Shown here in pieces: positions 1 through 6,417 of a stretch of 11,836 bases of DNA; positions within the stretch are counted from its first letter, which is position 1, and each line of letters starts with the position of its first letter. The stretch spans positions 1-11,836 of the forward strand of contig CARTDZ010000030.1 of NCBI GenBank assembly GCA_949067325.1. The letters run 5' to 3'. The DNA is from an uncultured Eubacteriales bacterium (GTDB lineage Bacteria > Bacillota > Clostridia > Christensenellales > UBA1242). A program made the position numbers and the translations under genes. The notes beneath the pieces were generated by a model. That model saw only the letters and a program-made list of their open reading frames with translations. It was not told the DNA's origin and made no database searches.

Positions 1-1
1 T

Positions 2-391
2 ATAGAGATCATCAATGAATATATAAACACAATCAAAGATGATGAAGATAAATTGTGGACTTACACAGCAGGCTATTGCGACATAACACCAAGAGAAATT
101 CAAGTTATAAGAATGGACTTTATAAATCACAAAGCCTTAAATACTTCACTTATGATTTTAGAAGATAAACTTAATAATATAGCAAACAATATCGCTCATG
201 ACAAAAATATCGCTTCAAACAAACCCGCATCTTCAACTCAACAACAAATCACAACAACCTCATACGACCAAAATTTTACATGGCAAAAAATAGAAAATGG
301 AGTTTGTCTTGACATGAAAGGCACACGTGTTGCTGCATCACAAATGTGTTTTGCTGAAGCTTTTGATCAAGAAACAGAACAAGGTTTGTAA
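2..391 (+). CDS. C-terminal part of an unrecognised protein (5' end outside window)
   Basis: The reading frame is open from the left edge to the TAA at 389-391, so at least 129 residues of a longer protein are visible. A TTG at 53 could be read as a start, but the frame continues upstream in the same style (acidic, Ile/Asn-rich) and no Shine-Dalgarno sequence precedes that TTG, so I treat the gene as truncated by the window. The visible part has a mixed helical-looking segment, then a Ser/Thr/Gln-rich low-complexity stretch (around KPASSTQQQITTTS), then a short ordered-looking end containing WQKIENGVCLDMKG. I do not recognise a family and see no catalytic motif, signal peptide or membrane segment. 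It ends just before an intrinsic terminator, so it is not co-transcribed with ruvC. Its very AT-rich, Asn/Lys/Ile-rich composition is similar to the hypothetical gene at 5238-6176 and less like the ruv genes. Confidence 0.7.
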   Translation: MEIINEYINTIKDDEDKLWTYTAGYCDITPREIQVIRMDFINHKALNTSLMILEDKLNNIANNIAHDKNIASNKPASSTQQQITTTSYDQNFTWQKIENGVCLDMKGTRVAASQMCFAEAFDQETEQGL

Positions 392-396
392 GAACT

Positions 397-423
397 AAGA
401 CGTTTTATTTAAACGTCTTTTTT
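397..423 (+). terminator. Intrinsic terminator of the upstream partial gene
   Basis: AAGACGTTT (397-405) pairs perfectly with AAACGTCTT (411-419) around a 5-nt loop and runs into a T tract through 423. It lies 5 nt after the stop codon of the partial gene and just upstream of the ruvC promoter. Confidence 0.88.
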
Positions 424-435
424 GTTTGATTTTGT

Positions 436-464
436 TTGACATATTTCGCTTAGTTTAGTAAAAT
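436..464 (+). promoter_or_regulatory. ruvC promoter, near-consensus, predicted leaderless start
   Basis: TTGACA (436-441), a 17-bp spacer, then TAAAAT (459-464). Only six bases separate the -10 box from the ruvC ATG at 471, so the expected transcription start falls on or within a base of the A of the ATG. No Shine-Dalgarno sequence lies upstream of the ATG, which agrees with a leaderless mRNA. Confidence 0.75.
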
Positions 465-470
465 AAAATC

Positions 471-962
471 ATGATAATCTTAGGAATAGACCCTGGCTAT
501 GCAATAATAGGTTATGGCGTAATAGACACAGAAAAACCAAATATGGTAATTGATTATGGTGCAATAACTACACCAAAGGAAGACACTATGCCTGTCAGGC
601 TTGAGGCAATCGAGGGCAGTCTTAAGTTTTTGTTTGACAAATACAAACCGCAAGTGGTAGCCATTGAAGAACTTTTTTATTTCAAAAACCAAAAAACAGT
701 TATCCAAGTCGCTCAAGCAAGGGGAGTTATCATGCTTGCCTGCCAAAAATATTGCGGCAACATCTTTGAATATACGCCTCTTCAAATTAAGCAGGCCTTG
801 ACTGGCCACGGCAGGGCAGAAAAAGCTCAAATTCAATATATGGTAAAAGCTATTTTGGGTCTTCAATCCATTCCAAAACCTGACGACGCTGCCGACGCAC
901 TTGCAGTCGCCATATGCCACAGCCAAACAAGCTCTCTCTTAAATCCAAATCGTGCAAAATAA
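471..962 (+). CDS. ruvC: Crossover junction endodeoxyribonuclease RuvC
   Basis: RuvC is the metal-dependent nuclease that cuts Holliday junctions symmetrically after RuvAB branch migration. The 163-residue product matches the family's usual length and has an RNase H-like fold. The first acidic residue is Asp7 in GIDPGY, the second is Glu66 in AIEELF, and the C-terminal pair Asp139/Asp142 lies in the DDAADALA motif, so the four catalytic carboxylates appear intact. The start at 471 puts GIDPG at residues 5-9, as in known RuvCs, and no alternative start fits. No Shine-Dalgarno sequence is visible, and a strong promoter ends six bases upstream, so translation is probably from a leaderless message. 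ruvA follows after a 186-bp G-poor spacer and lies on the same strand, giving the ruvC-ruvA-ruvB order common in Clostridia. RuvC presence argues against a Bacilli host, since most of those use RecU. Confidence 0.97.
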   Translation: MIILGIDPGYAIIGYGVIDTEKPNMVIDYGAITTPKEDTMPVRLEAIEGSLKFLFDKYKPQVVAIEELFYFKNQKTVIQVAQARGVIMLACQKYCGNIFEYTPLQIKQALTGHGRAEKAQIQYMVKAILGLQSIPKPDDAADALAVAICHSQTSSLLNPNRAK

Positions 963-1148
963 GATGATTTAAAAGAACTTCCACATAAAACAAACTCAAC
1001 AAAAAATAAAAACAAATTCTGCATAAATTTTTAAAAGCCTATCCACAAAAGCAAATTCAAAAATCATTACAATAAATATAAAACCTACAAAACCAAATAA
1101 TAATACATCAAAAAATTTTACAACTTTAAAAACAAAAAAGGAGAAGAG
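963..1148 (+). other. G-depleted spacer between ruvC and ruvA
   Basis: The 186-bp gap holds no gene. Between 976 and 1139 the + strand contains only three G residues; the stretch is A-rich with scattered C and T. The transcript would therefore be almost unable to form stable stems. It ends in a clear Shine-Dalgarno sequence (AAGGAG, 1138-1143) five bases before the ruvA ATG. I see no convincing terminator or promoter here, so ruvA is probably reached from the ruvC promoter, but an undetected weak promoter is possible. Confidence 0.6.
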
Positions 1149-1730
1149 ATGATTTCATTCTTACAAGGTTTCATTGAAGAAAAACGCGAAAACAACTTGA
1201 TAGTCAGCGTGAATGGCGTTGGCTACGATTTGACAGTATCTTCAAACACCTTCTCAAGCGTAGCAATTGGCGATCGCGTAAAAATTTTGACTTACATGGC
1301 CGTACGCGAAGACGATGTGTCGCTTTATGGATTTTCTTCAACTGAAGAACGCGACCTGTTTTACAAACTCATTTCTGTCAACGGTGTTGGCCCAAAATTG
1401 GCAATAACAATTCTCTCTGGCATGGGCATATCATCACTCGCAGTAGCGATAGCCAACAAAGACGTCAAGCTTCTCTCAAAAATCAAAGGGCTCGGTGCAA
1501 AAACCGCTGAAAGAATTTGCCTCGAACTCAAAGACAAAGTCTCAGCATTTCCACTTCTTAGCGAAGATCTGCCAGAAAGCTTTGACGAAAGCGAAGTTCA
1601 AATGGCAACAGACACACTTATCGCACTCGGCATAAGCAAGTCAGAAGCCTATATGCTTGCTCGCTCCAACGCAGCCGAGAACGCAACTGCTGAAGAAATC
1701 ATTGCAAAATCACTTAGAGGAAGGGGGTAA
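1149..1730 (+). CDS. ruvA: Holliday junction branch migration protein RuvA
   Basis: RuvA binds the four-way DNA junction as a tetramer and loads RuvB rings on opposite arms. The 193-residue product shows the three-domain family layout: an OB-fold domain at about residues 1-62 beginning MISFLQG, two helix-hairpin-helix motifs at 74-85 (SVNGVGPK) and 109-120 (KIKGLGAK), then a short acidic linker around 138-149 and a C-terminal three-helix domain (about 150-193) that contacts RuvB. The length is normal. The start is fixed by the AAGGAG Shine-Dalgarno five bases upstream and by alignment of MISFL with other RuvA N-termini. ruvB starts eight bases after the stop, and its ribosome binding site lies inside the last ruvA codons (AGGAAGGGGG), so the two are translationally linked. 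Confidence 0.98.
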   Translation: MISFLQGFIEEKRENNLIVSVNGVGYDLTVSSNTFSSVAIGDRVKILTYMAVREDDVSLYGFSSTEERDLFYKLISVNGVGPKLAITILSGMGISSLAVAIANKDVKLLSKIKGLGAKTAERICLELKDKVSAFPLLSEDLPESFDESEVQMATDTLIALGISKSEAYMLARSNAAENATAEEIIAKSLRGRG

Positions 1731-1738
1731 AAAAGCAA

Positions 1739-2749
1739 ATGGAAAATATAGACGATCGCTTTATCACAAGCACAAAAAACTTGACTGACGCTGAAATTGA
1801 AAACTCTCTTCGTCCAGTCAGCTTTGATGAATACATCGGCCAGAGCAAAGTTAAAGAAGCTTTATCGGTTTATATTAAGGCCGCAAAATCACGAAAAGAA
1901 AGCCTTGACCACGTGCTTTTGTATGGGCCTCCAGGGCTTGGCAAAACCACACTTTCTCACATTATCGCAAACGAACTTGGCTCGCAGTTCAAAGTGACTT
2001 CAGGTCCAGCGATAGAACACGCAGCTGACCTTGCAGCAATTCTCACAAACCTCAACCAAAACGATGTGCTTTTCATTGACGAGATCCACAGACTTAACAA
2101 AACCGTCGAAGAAATTTTGTATCCAGCTATGGAAGATTTTGCGCTCGACTTCATTGTCGGAAAAGGCCCATCTGCACGCAACATGCGTCTCAAAATCAAA
2201 CCTTTCACTCTTATCGGTGCAACCACAAGGGCAGGTATGCTTACAAACCCACTTCGCGACCGCTTCGGCGTCATCTGCAGACTTGAGCTTTACTCAACTG
2301 AGGAGCTTCAAATCATCGTTGAACGCTCGGCAAAGATCTTAGGCTGCCACATTGACAGCGATGCAAGTGTAGAAATTGCACGACGCTCACGAGGAACACC
2401 ACGTATCGCAAACAGACTGCTTAAACGTGTGCGCGACTATGCGGAAGTGCAGGGAGAAGGCAGAATAACCAAGTCAATTGCCGACAAAACGCTTGATATA
2501 ATGGAAATTGACAACCTCGGCCTTGACACAATCGACCGCAAAATTATGTTGTCAATTATAAACAAATTTGGTGGCGGGCCAGTCGGACTTGAAACTCTTG
2601 CAGCCACTATCAGCGAAGATGCCAGCACAATTGAGGACGTTTATGAGCCATATCTTCTTCAACTAGGCTTTATTTCACGCACACCTCGCGGTCGTGTCGC
2701 CATGCCCGCCGCTTACGAGCATTTGAAGCAACCAATGCCTGAAAAATAA
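1739..2749 (+). CDS. ruvB: Holliday junction branch migration DNA helicase RuvB
   Basis: RuvB is the hexameric AAA+ motor that drives branch migration with RuvA. At 336 residues the protein is of normal length. Visible motifs are Walker A GPPGLGKT at 63-70, Walker B DEIH at 114-117, sensor 1 ATTR at 161-164, the arginine finger in PLRDRFG (Arg173), and sensor 2 GTPRIANR at 219-226. A C-terminal winged-helix domain occupies roughly 255-330 and contains the GGGPVGLETLA motif typical of the family. The ribosome binding site is the purine-rich end of ruvA. The gene is followed by a 121-bp very AT-rich spacer before queA with no terminator that I can identify, so read-through into queA is plausible. 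Confidence 0.98.
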   Translation: MENIDDRFITSTKNLTDAEIENSLRPVSFDEYIGQSKVKEALSVYIKAAKSRKESLDHVLLYGPPGLGKTTLSHIIANELGSQFKVTSGPAIEHAADLAAILTNLNQNDVLFIDEIHRLNKTVEEILYPAMEDFALDFIVGKGPSARNMRLKIKPFTLIGATTRAGMLTNPLRDRFGVICRLELYSTEELQIIVERSAKILGCHIDSDASVEIARRSRGTPRIANRLLKRVRDYAEVQGEGRITKSIADKTLDIMEIDNLGLDTIDRKIMLSIINKFGGGPVGLETLAATISEDASTIEDVYEPYLLQLGFISRTPRGRVAMPAAYEHLKQPMPEK

Positions 2750-2756
2750 AATAGAA

Positions 2757-2852
2757 ATTAAATTAAAGCATTAAATTAAAGCAATAAATTAATTTTACAA
2801 ATTAACGAAAAACAAAAACATAAAAATATAACATAAAAGATAAAACATAAAA
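2757..2852 (+). repeat. Short tandem repeats in the ruvB-queA spacer
   Basis: A 13-bp unit ATTAAATTAAAGC is repeated perfectly head to tail at 2757-2769 and 2770-2782, with a decayed third copy after it. Further along, ACATAAAA occurs at 2818, 2831 and 2845, again at 13-14 bp spacing. The whole spacer (2750-2870) has only five G residues on the + strand. I see no stem-loop terminator. It may be a slippage-derived AT tract that serves as an unstructured queA leader. Confidence 0.7.
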
Positions 2853-2870
2853 TTAAACAAAAATTTAAAT

Positions 2871-3908
2871 ATGACAAATAAAAACTTACTTTTAAAAAGT
2901 TCCTATTATTATGACTTACCAGAGGAACTCATAGCACAGACGCCACTTGAAAGACGAGACAGTTCTCGCCTCCTCGTTTATCATAGAAAAAATAAGCAGA
3001 TTGAACACAAAATCTTTCGCGACATTGTGGACTATCTTCAAAAGGGTGACGTGCTTGTTTTAAACAACACAAAAGTTCTTCCAGCCAGACTTTATGGCTA
3101 CAAAGACACAGGTGCAAAAATTGAAATCCTTCTTCAAAAGCGAATCGACCTCAAAACTTGGGAAGTCATCGCAAAACCTTGCAAGCGTTTAAGCGTTGGC
3201 ACAAAAGTCACTTTCAGCGAGCAACTTAGCTGTGTTATAAAAGAAAAGGGCGACTACGGCAGCTGCATAATCGAATTTGACTTTGACGGCACATTTGAAG
3301 AGCGTCTTGACCAAGTGGGGACAATGCCTCTGCCTCCATATATACACGAGAAACTGAAAGATAAAGAGCGTTACCAAACCGTTTACGCCAAAGTTGAAGG
3401 CTCTTCAGCCGCTCCAACAGCTGGGCTTCATTTCACGCCAGAACTTATGGAAAAAATAAAGGCAAAAGGAATTGAAATAGTTGAAGTTCTTCTTCATGTC
3501 GGCCTTGGAACATTCAGACCAGTCAAAGAAGACAACATTTTACACCACGATATGCACAGCGAGTATATCGAGCTTAGCGAAGAGAACGCCAAAGTAATAA
3601 ACAAAGCAAAAGAAGAGGGTAGACGGGTGATTGCTGTTGGCACAACGTCAGTGCGTGTGCTTGAAAGTTGCGGAGAAAGGGACGGCAGAGTAAAAGCACA
3701 AAAACGCGAAACCAACATTTTCATCTATCCATCATACAAATTTCAAATTGTTGACGCAATAATCACAAACTTCCACTTGCCAGAATCAACACTTATCATG
3801 CTTGTATCCGCTTTTGCTGGCTACGAAGAAACAATGAAAATTTATGACATTGCCGTCAAAGAAAAATATCGTTTCTTCTCATTCGGCGACGCAATGTTTA
3901 TTGAATAG
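2871..3908 (+). CDS. queA: S-adenosylmethionine:tRNA ribosyltransferase-isomerase QueA
   Basis: QueA transfers and isomerises the ribosyl part of S-adenosylmethionine onto 7-aminomethyl-7-deazaguanine already in tRNA, giving epoxyqueuosine at the wobble position of GUN-anticodon tRNAs. The 345-residue product matches the family length. Family signatures are YDLPEELIAQTPLERRDSSRLL at the N-terminus (about 14-35; written here only to identify it), LNNTKVLPARL at 64-74, AAPTAGLHFT at 180-189, LLHVGLGTFRPV at 207-218 and TNFHLPEST at 299-307. The start at 2871 places the YDLPEE motif at the usual distance, and no earlier in-frame start exists nearby. No Shine-Dalgarno sequence is visible; the ATG sits in an AT-rich, G-poor context. 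tgt, the preceding enzyme of the pathway, lies 105 bp downstream with its own promoter. Confidence 0.97.
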   Translation: MTNKNLLLKSSYYYDLPEELIAQTPLERRDSSRLLVYHRKNKQIEHKIFRDIVDYLQKGDVLVLNNTKVLPARLYGYKDTGAKIEILLQKRIDLKTWEVIAKPCKRLSVGTKVTFSEQLSCVIKEKGDYGSCIIEFDFDGTFEERLDQVGTMPLPPYIHEKLKDKERYQTVYAKVEGSSAAPTAGLHFTPELMEKIKAKGIEIVEVLLHVGLGTFRPVKEDNILHHDMHSEYIELSEENAKVINKAKEEGRRVIAVGTTSVRVLESCGERDGRVKAQKRETNIFIYPSYKFQIVDAIITNFHLPESTLIMLVSAFAGYEETMKIYDIAVKEKYRFFSFGDAMFIE

Positions 3909-3936
3909 CCAAACGGCCTAAAAACAACGTCACATT

Positions 3937-3965
3937 TTGCATACTAGCACACTATGCTGTATGAT
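3937..3965 (+). promoter_or_regulatory. Promoter of tgt with an embedded imperfect dyad
   Basis: TTGCAT (3937-3942), a 17-bp spacer, then TATGAT (3960-3965), a good sigma-A-type match, 48 bp before the tgt start. An imperfect inverted repeat lies across it: CATACTAGC (3940-3948) opposes GCTGTATG (3956-3963), pairing with a single bulged base. This could be an operator or chance. A Shine-Dalgarno-like AAGGA (4000-4004) lies nine bases before the ATG. Confidence 0.6.
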
Positions 3966-4013
3966 GTCTGACATAACACCTACAAAATATGGAATTTTTA
4001 AGGAAAATATAAA

Positions 4014-5141
4014 ATGAGCGAATTTAGTTTTGAAGTTATAAAAACTTGCCCGCACACAGGGGCAAGAGCAGGAATTTTACACACACCTCATGGCGACATT
4101 GAAACGCCTATCTTTATGCCCGTTGGCACACAAGCAACCGTCAAAGGCTTAAAGGTGAGCGATCTAAACGATCTGCACGCACAAATCATTCTTTCAAACA
4201 CCTATCACTTATATCTTCGTCCAGGTCACGAACTTGTCAAAAAAGCAGGTGGCCTTCACAAATTTATGGACTGGAATAGGCCAATCCTCACAGACAGTGG
4301 CGGCTTTCAAGTCTTTTCTCTTTCAAAGCTTCGCAAAGTCAGTGATGAAGGTGTTGAGTTCCGCTCACATTTAAATGGCGAAAAGCACTTTATAACCCCT
4401 GAAAAGTGCATCGAAATTGAAAATGCTCTTGGCGCAGATATAATCATGGCCTTTGATCAATGCACGGAAGCGGGGGTAAGCTACGCGGAGGCACTTGAGG
4501 CCAAAAGAAAGACCAAACTTTGGCTTGAACGCTGCTATAATGCACACAAAAATCCAAAACAAATGCTTTTTCCAATCGTTCAAGGCAATATGTACAAAGA
4601 TTTGCGTGAACAGTGCGTGAAAGACTGTCTTCCTTACGCCAAATGCGGAATTGCCATCGGCGGCCTTTCTGTCGGAGAAGAAAAAAGCGTTATGTACGAT
4701 ATCCTTGATTTTCTCAATCCTCTTCTTCCAAAAGACCAGCCACGCTATCTCATGGGCGTAGGCTCGCCTGACTGCCTCGTTGAAGGCTATGCACGCGGAA
4801 TAGATATGATGGACTGCGTTCTTCCAACTCGCATTGCCAGAAACGGCACAGCTTTCACTAAAAAAGGCAAACTTGTTGTCAAAAATGCCGTCTACAAAGA
4901 TGATTTTACGCCAATCGAAGAAGATTGCGACTGCTATACTTGCCGTCATCACACAAAAGCCTACATTCGCCATCTCATCAATGCTGGAGAAATGCTTGGC
5001 GCCCAGCTTCTTTCAATCCACAACTTGCATTTCCTTCTCAAACTTGCGCACGACTGCCGCGAAGCTATTCTCAACGACAATTTTCCAGGGTTTCGCAGCC
5101 AATTCATGGCAAATTACGACATATCAAAATCAAAGTTTTAA
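4014..5141 (+). CDS. tgt: tRNA-guanine transglycosylase Tgt
   Basis: Bacterial Tgt exchanges guanine 34 of GUN-anticodon tRNAs for preQ1, the step before QueA. The 375-residue protein is full length. The general acid/base is Asp94 in DSGGFQVF; the substrate-binding glycine loop is GGLSVGE at 216-222; the nucleophile is the Asp in MMDCVLPTR (Asp267), followed by IARNGTAFT. A zinc site is visible as Cys305, Cys307, Cys310 (CDCYTC) and His336 (SIHNLHF). Its start follows an AAGGA ribosome binding site and a good promoter, so it can be expressed independently of queA. Next to queA it forms a queuosine pair, but the yajC-secDF genes that often follow in Clostridia are absent here; instead a convergent hypothetical gene follows a terminator. 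Confidence 0.98.
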   Translation: MSEFSFEVIKTCPHTGARAGILHTPHGDIETPIFMPVGTQATVKGLKVSDLNDLHAQIILSNTYHLYLRPGHELVKKAGGLHKFMDWNRPILTDSGGFQVFSLSKLRKVSDEGVEFRSHLNGEKHFITPEKCIEIENALGADIIMAFDQCTEAGVSYAEALEAKRKTKLWLERCYNAHKNPKQMLFPIVQGNMYKDLREQCVKDCLPYAKCGIAIGGLSVGEEKSVMYDILDFLNPLLPKDQPRYLMGVGSPDCLVEGYARGIDMMDCVLPTRIARNGTAFTKKGKLVVKNAVYKDDFTPIEEDCDCYTCRHHTKAYIRHLINAGEMLGAQLLSIHNLHFLLKLAHDCREAILNDNFPGFRSQFMANYDISKSKF

Positions 5142-5199
5142 AGCCCGAAAACTTTCCCATAAATACAGCTTTTTTTCGTACTTTTAAGTGCCATTAATC

Positions 5200-5231
5200 A
5201 AAAAAGCATACCTCTCATAGTATGCATTTTT
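5200..5231. terminator. Bidirectional terminator between tgt and the convergent hypothetical gene
   Basis: GCATAC (5206-5211) pairs with GTATGC (5220-5225) around an 8-nt loop. On the - strand the stem is followed directly by six T (5205-5200), a strong terminator for the gene ending at 5238. On the + strand it is followed by ATTTTT, usable for tgt. Confidence 0.75.
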
Positions 5232-5237
5232 AATGCT

Positions 5238-6176
5238 TTACAAATCTTGTTCTTCATCGTTTTCACTTTCAATTTTTGACGAGAATTGAACAATAAGCTC
5301 CTCTACCTTAGGTTTGTTTATTTTTGCTTGTTCAGCTTTCTCTCTTTCTTTGGCTGCCTTCTCTCTTTCTTCGGCTGCTTTGTCTTGAAGCATTCCTAGA
5401 TATTCTTTCTCATCATTATCAATTTGTTTATTCAAAGCTTCAATTTCTTGCAATTTTTCATCATCTAATGTTCCCTGTGCATCTTTTAAACGCTTAACAA
5501 TCCCGTATCTTGCAGCTTTAGCCACTTCTTTTATCTCTTTTTCAGTGTATTCAAGCGCAAGTGAGGAGTTATCTTTCTTTCTTTCGTCTTGAGTACATCT
5601 TGATACTTTACCAAAAAAAAGGAACTGGGAACGTCTCAAATCTATAATTCCCAAATCATATGAATTTGCAAGATTAAAATTTGCAAGACTAAGATTAGCA
5701 CCAAAACGATAACCACTAACCTCATCACCATGAGCATAATACACTCTTTTATAAAAATCCCCAAGGCGAATATCATGACCTTTTTTCATTATATACAGCA
5801 AAATATCTTTGCGAGAACTATCGTTTACTAACAATTCAATACAAGAAAATCCCCATCTCAAATCGTACATAAAGTCTGTTAACAATTCATGACAAGAATA
5901 ATCTCTACCTCTCACATAGAACCTACGGTTTGGATTTGCACCATCATCTATAAGATCAAAAATAGCTTTTACATCTTTATTTTTAGTATAAATCTTATTA
6001 AATAACTGCACATCGAGCAACCAAGTATTAGCAATTTGTAAAGCTCTGCGATCATTTAGGCCTGTAATTTTACATCTAAATTCATTTATGTCAATATCAG
6101 CAGCCTTCAAAAGCTTGCGTTCTGCTTTTTCATATTTGCCTTTTTTAAGCAATCTGACAATTCTGTTTATTTTCAT
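5238..6176 (-). CDS. Uncharacterised protein with ankyrin-like, pentapeptide-like and coiled-coil segments
   Basis: I do not recognise this 312-residue protein as a named family. I choose the ATG at 6176, beginning MKINRIVRLLKKGKYEKAERKLL, because a near-perfect Shine-Dalgarno sequence (GGGAGGA, 6187-6181) sits five bases upstream; an earlier in-frame ATG at 6197 would put that site inside the coding region. Visible parts: an N-terminal basic helical segment; a region at about 66-140 (DVKAIFDLIDDGANPN, then DILLYIMKKGHDIR) that resembles divergent ankyrin repeats; a short stretch at 160-172 (ANLSLANFNLAN) resembling pentapeptide repeats; and a charged coiled coil at about 215-290 with the heptad EREKAAK duplicated. 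The C-terminus is acidic. There is no signal peptide or membrane helix, so it should be cytosolic. Ankyrin-like and coiled-coil parts suggest protein binding, but that is inference. It stands alone between convergent tgt and divergent rny and has its own promoter. Confidence 0.85.
   Translation of the reverse strand: MKINRIVRLLKKGKYEKAERKLLKAADIDINEFRCKITGLNDRRALQIANTWLLDVQLFNKIYTKNKDVKAIFDLIDDGANPNRRFYVRGRDYSCHELLTDFMYDLRWGFSCIELLVNDSSRKDILLYIMKKGHDIRLGDFYKRVYYAHGDEVSGYRFGANLSLANFNLANSYDLGIIDLRRSQFLFFGKVSRCTQDERKKDNSSLALEYTEKEIKEVAKAARYGIVKRLKDAQGTLDDEKLQEIEALNKQIDNDEKEYLGMLQDKAAEEREKAAKEREKAEQAKINKPKVEELIVQFSSKIESENDEEQDL
5338..5379 (-). repeat. 21-bp in-frame tandem duplication in the coiled coil
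   Basis: Two adjacent 21-bp copies (5338-5358 and 5359-5379) differ at two positions. Each encodes seven residues, one coiled-coil heptad of the type EREKAA(K/E), so the duplication lengthens the coiled coil by exactly one heptad. Confidence 0.85.
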
Positions 6177-6180
6177 TTTT

Positions 6181-6187
6181 TCCTCCC
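6181..6187 (-). promoter_or_regulatory. Shine-Dalgarno site that fixes the start of the hypothetical gene
   Basis: On the - strand the sequence reads AAGGGAGGA, five bases before the ATG at 6176. It is the best ribosome binding site in the window and decides against the upstream ATG at 6197. Confidence 0.85.
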
Positions 6188-6230
6188 TTAGATACAAATT
6201 TCTATACGTTTTTATATCTCTTATACTTCT

Positions 6231-6258
6231 ATTATAGTCATGGAAGGGGATTTGTCTA
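6231..6258 (-). promoter_or_regulatory. Promoter of the hypothetical gene
   Basis: On the - strand TAGACA (6258-6253), a 16-bp spacer and a perfect TATAAT (6236-6231) lie about 55 bp before the start at 6176. The transcript would have a leader of about 50 AT-rich bases carrying the strong Shine-Dalgarno. Confidence 0.6.
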
Positions 6259-6283
6259 TAGAGGTTTAAAAAAAAGTTAATTT

Positions 6284-6311
6284 TTGACTTTTTTCTTTAG
6301 ATATATATAAT
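6284..6311 (+). promoter_or_regulatory. Distal promoter of rny
   Basis: TTGACT (6284-6289), a 16-bp spacer and a perfect TATAAT (6306-6311). It would give an rny leader of about 100 bases that contains the proximal promoter and the leader hairpin. Confidence 0.5.
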
Positions 6312-6341
6312 ATTTATTCTTATATATAATAATAAAATCAT

Positions 6342-6371
6342 TTGACTTAGAAATTATATTTGGTGTATAAT
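6342..6371 (+). promoter_or_regulatory. Proximal promoter of rny
   Basis: TTGACT (6342-6347), an 18-bp spacer and a perfect TATAAT (6366-6371). The expected start is near 6378, which puts the hairpin at 6380-6398 at the very 5' end of the mRNA. Confidence 0.7.
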
Positions 6372-6379
6372 TCTCTTAA

Positions 6380-6398
6380 GAAGGCCTTAAAGGTCTTC
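6380..6398 (+). promoter_or_regulatory. 5'-terminal hairpin in the rny leader
   Basis: GAAGGCC (6380-6386) pairs with GGTCTTC (6392-6398) around TTAAA, seven base pairs with one G-U. It is predicted to begin within about two bases of the transcript start from the proximal promoter and ends 10 bases before the Shine-Dalgarno (GGGG, 6409-6412). It is not followed by a T tract, so it is not a terminator. A 5'-end stem of this kind is known to protect mRNAs; here it may affect stability of the RNase Y message. Confidence 0.55.
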
Positions 6399-6417
6399 AA
6401 ATATAAAAGGGGAAATT

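Noticed and set aside
1039..1047. DnaA-box-like CTATCCACA in the ruvC-ruvA spacer
   Set aside because: A single site with one mismatch to TTATCCACA, no cluster and no origin genes nearby; expected by chance in such sequence.
2818..2852. Spaced ACATAAAA repeats as a CRISPR-like or iteron array
   Set aside because: Units are only 8 bp, spacers are 5-6 bp and AT-only, and no cas, rep or origin genes are near.
4371..4973. 200-residue open frame on the - strand inside tgt
   Set aside because: It is the antisense shadow of a fully conserved tgt reading frame, with no ribosome binding site and no recognisable protein.
6177..6197. Earlier in-frame ATG (6197, - strand) for the hypothetical gene
   Set aside because: The strong Shine-Dalgarno site at 6187-6181 would lie within the coding region; it is placed for the ATG at 6176.
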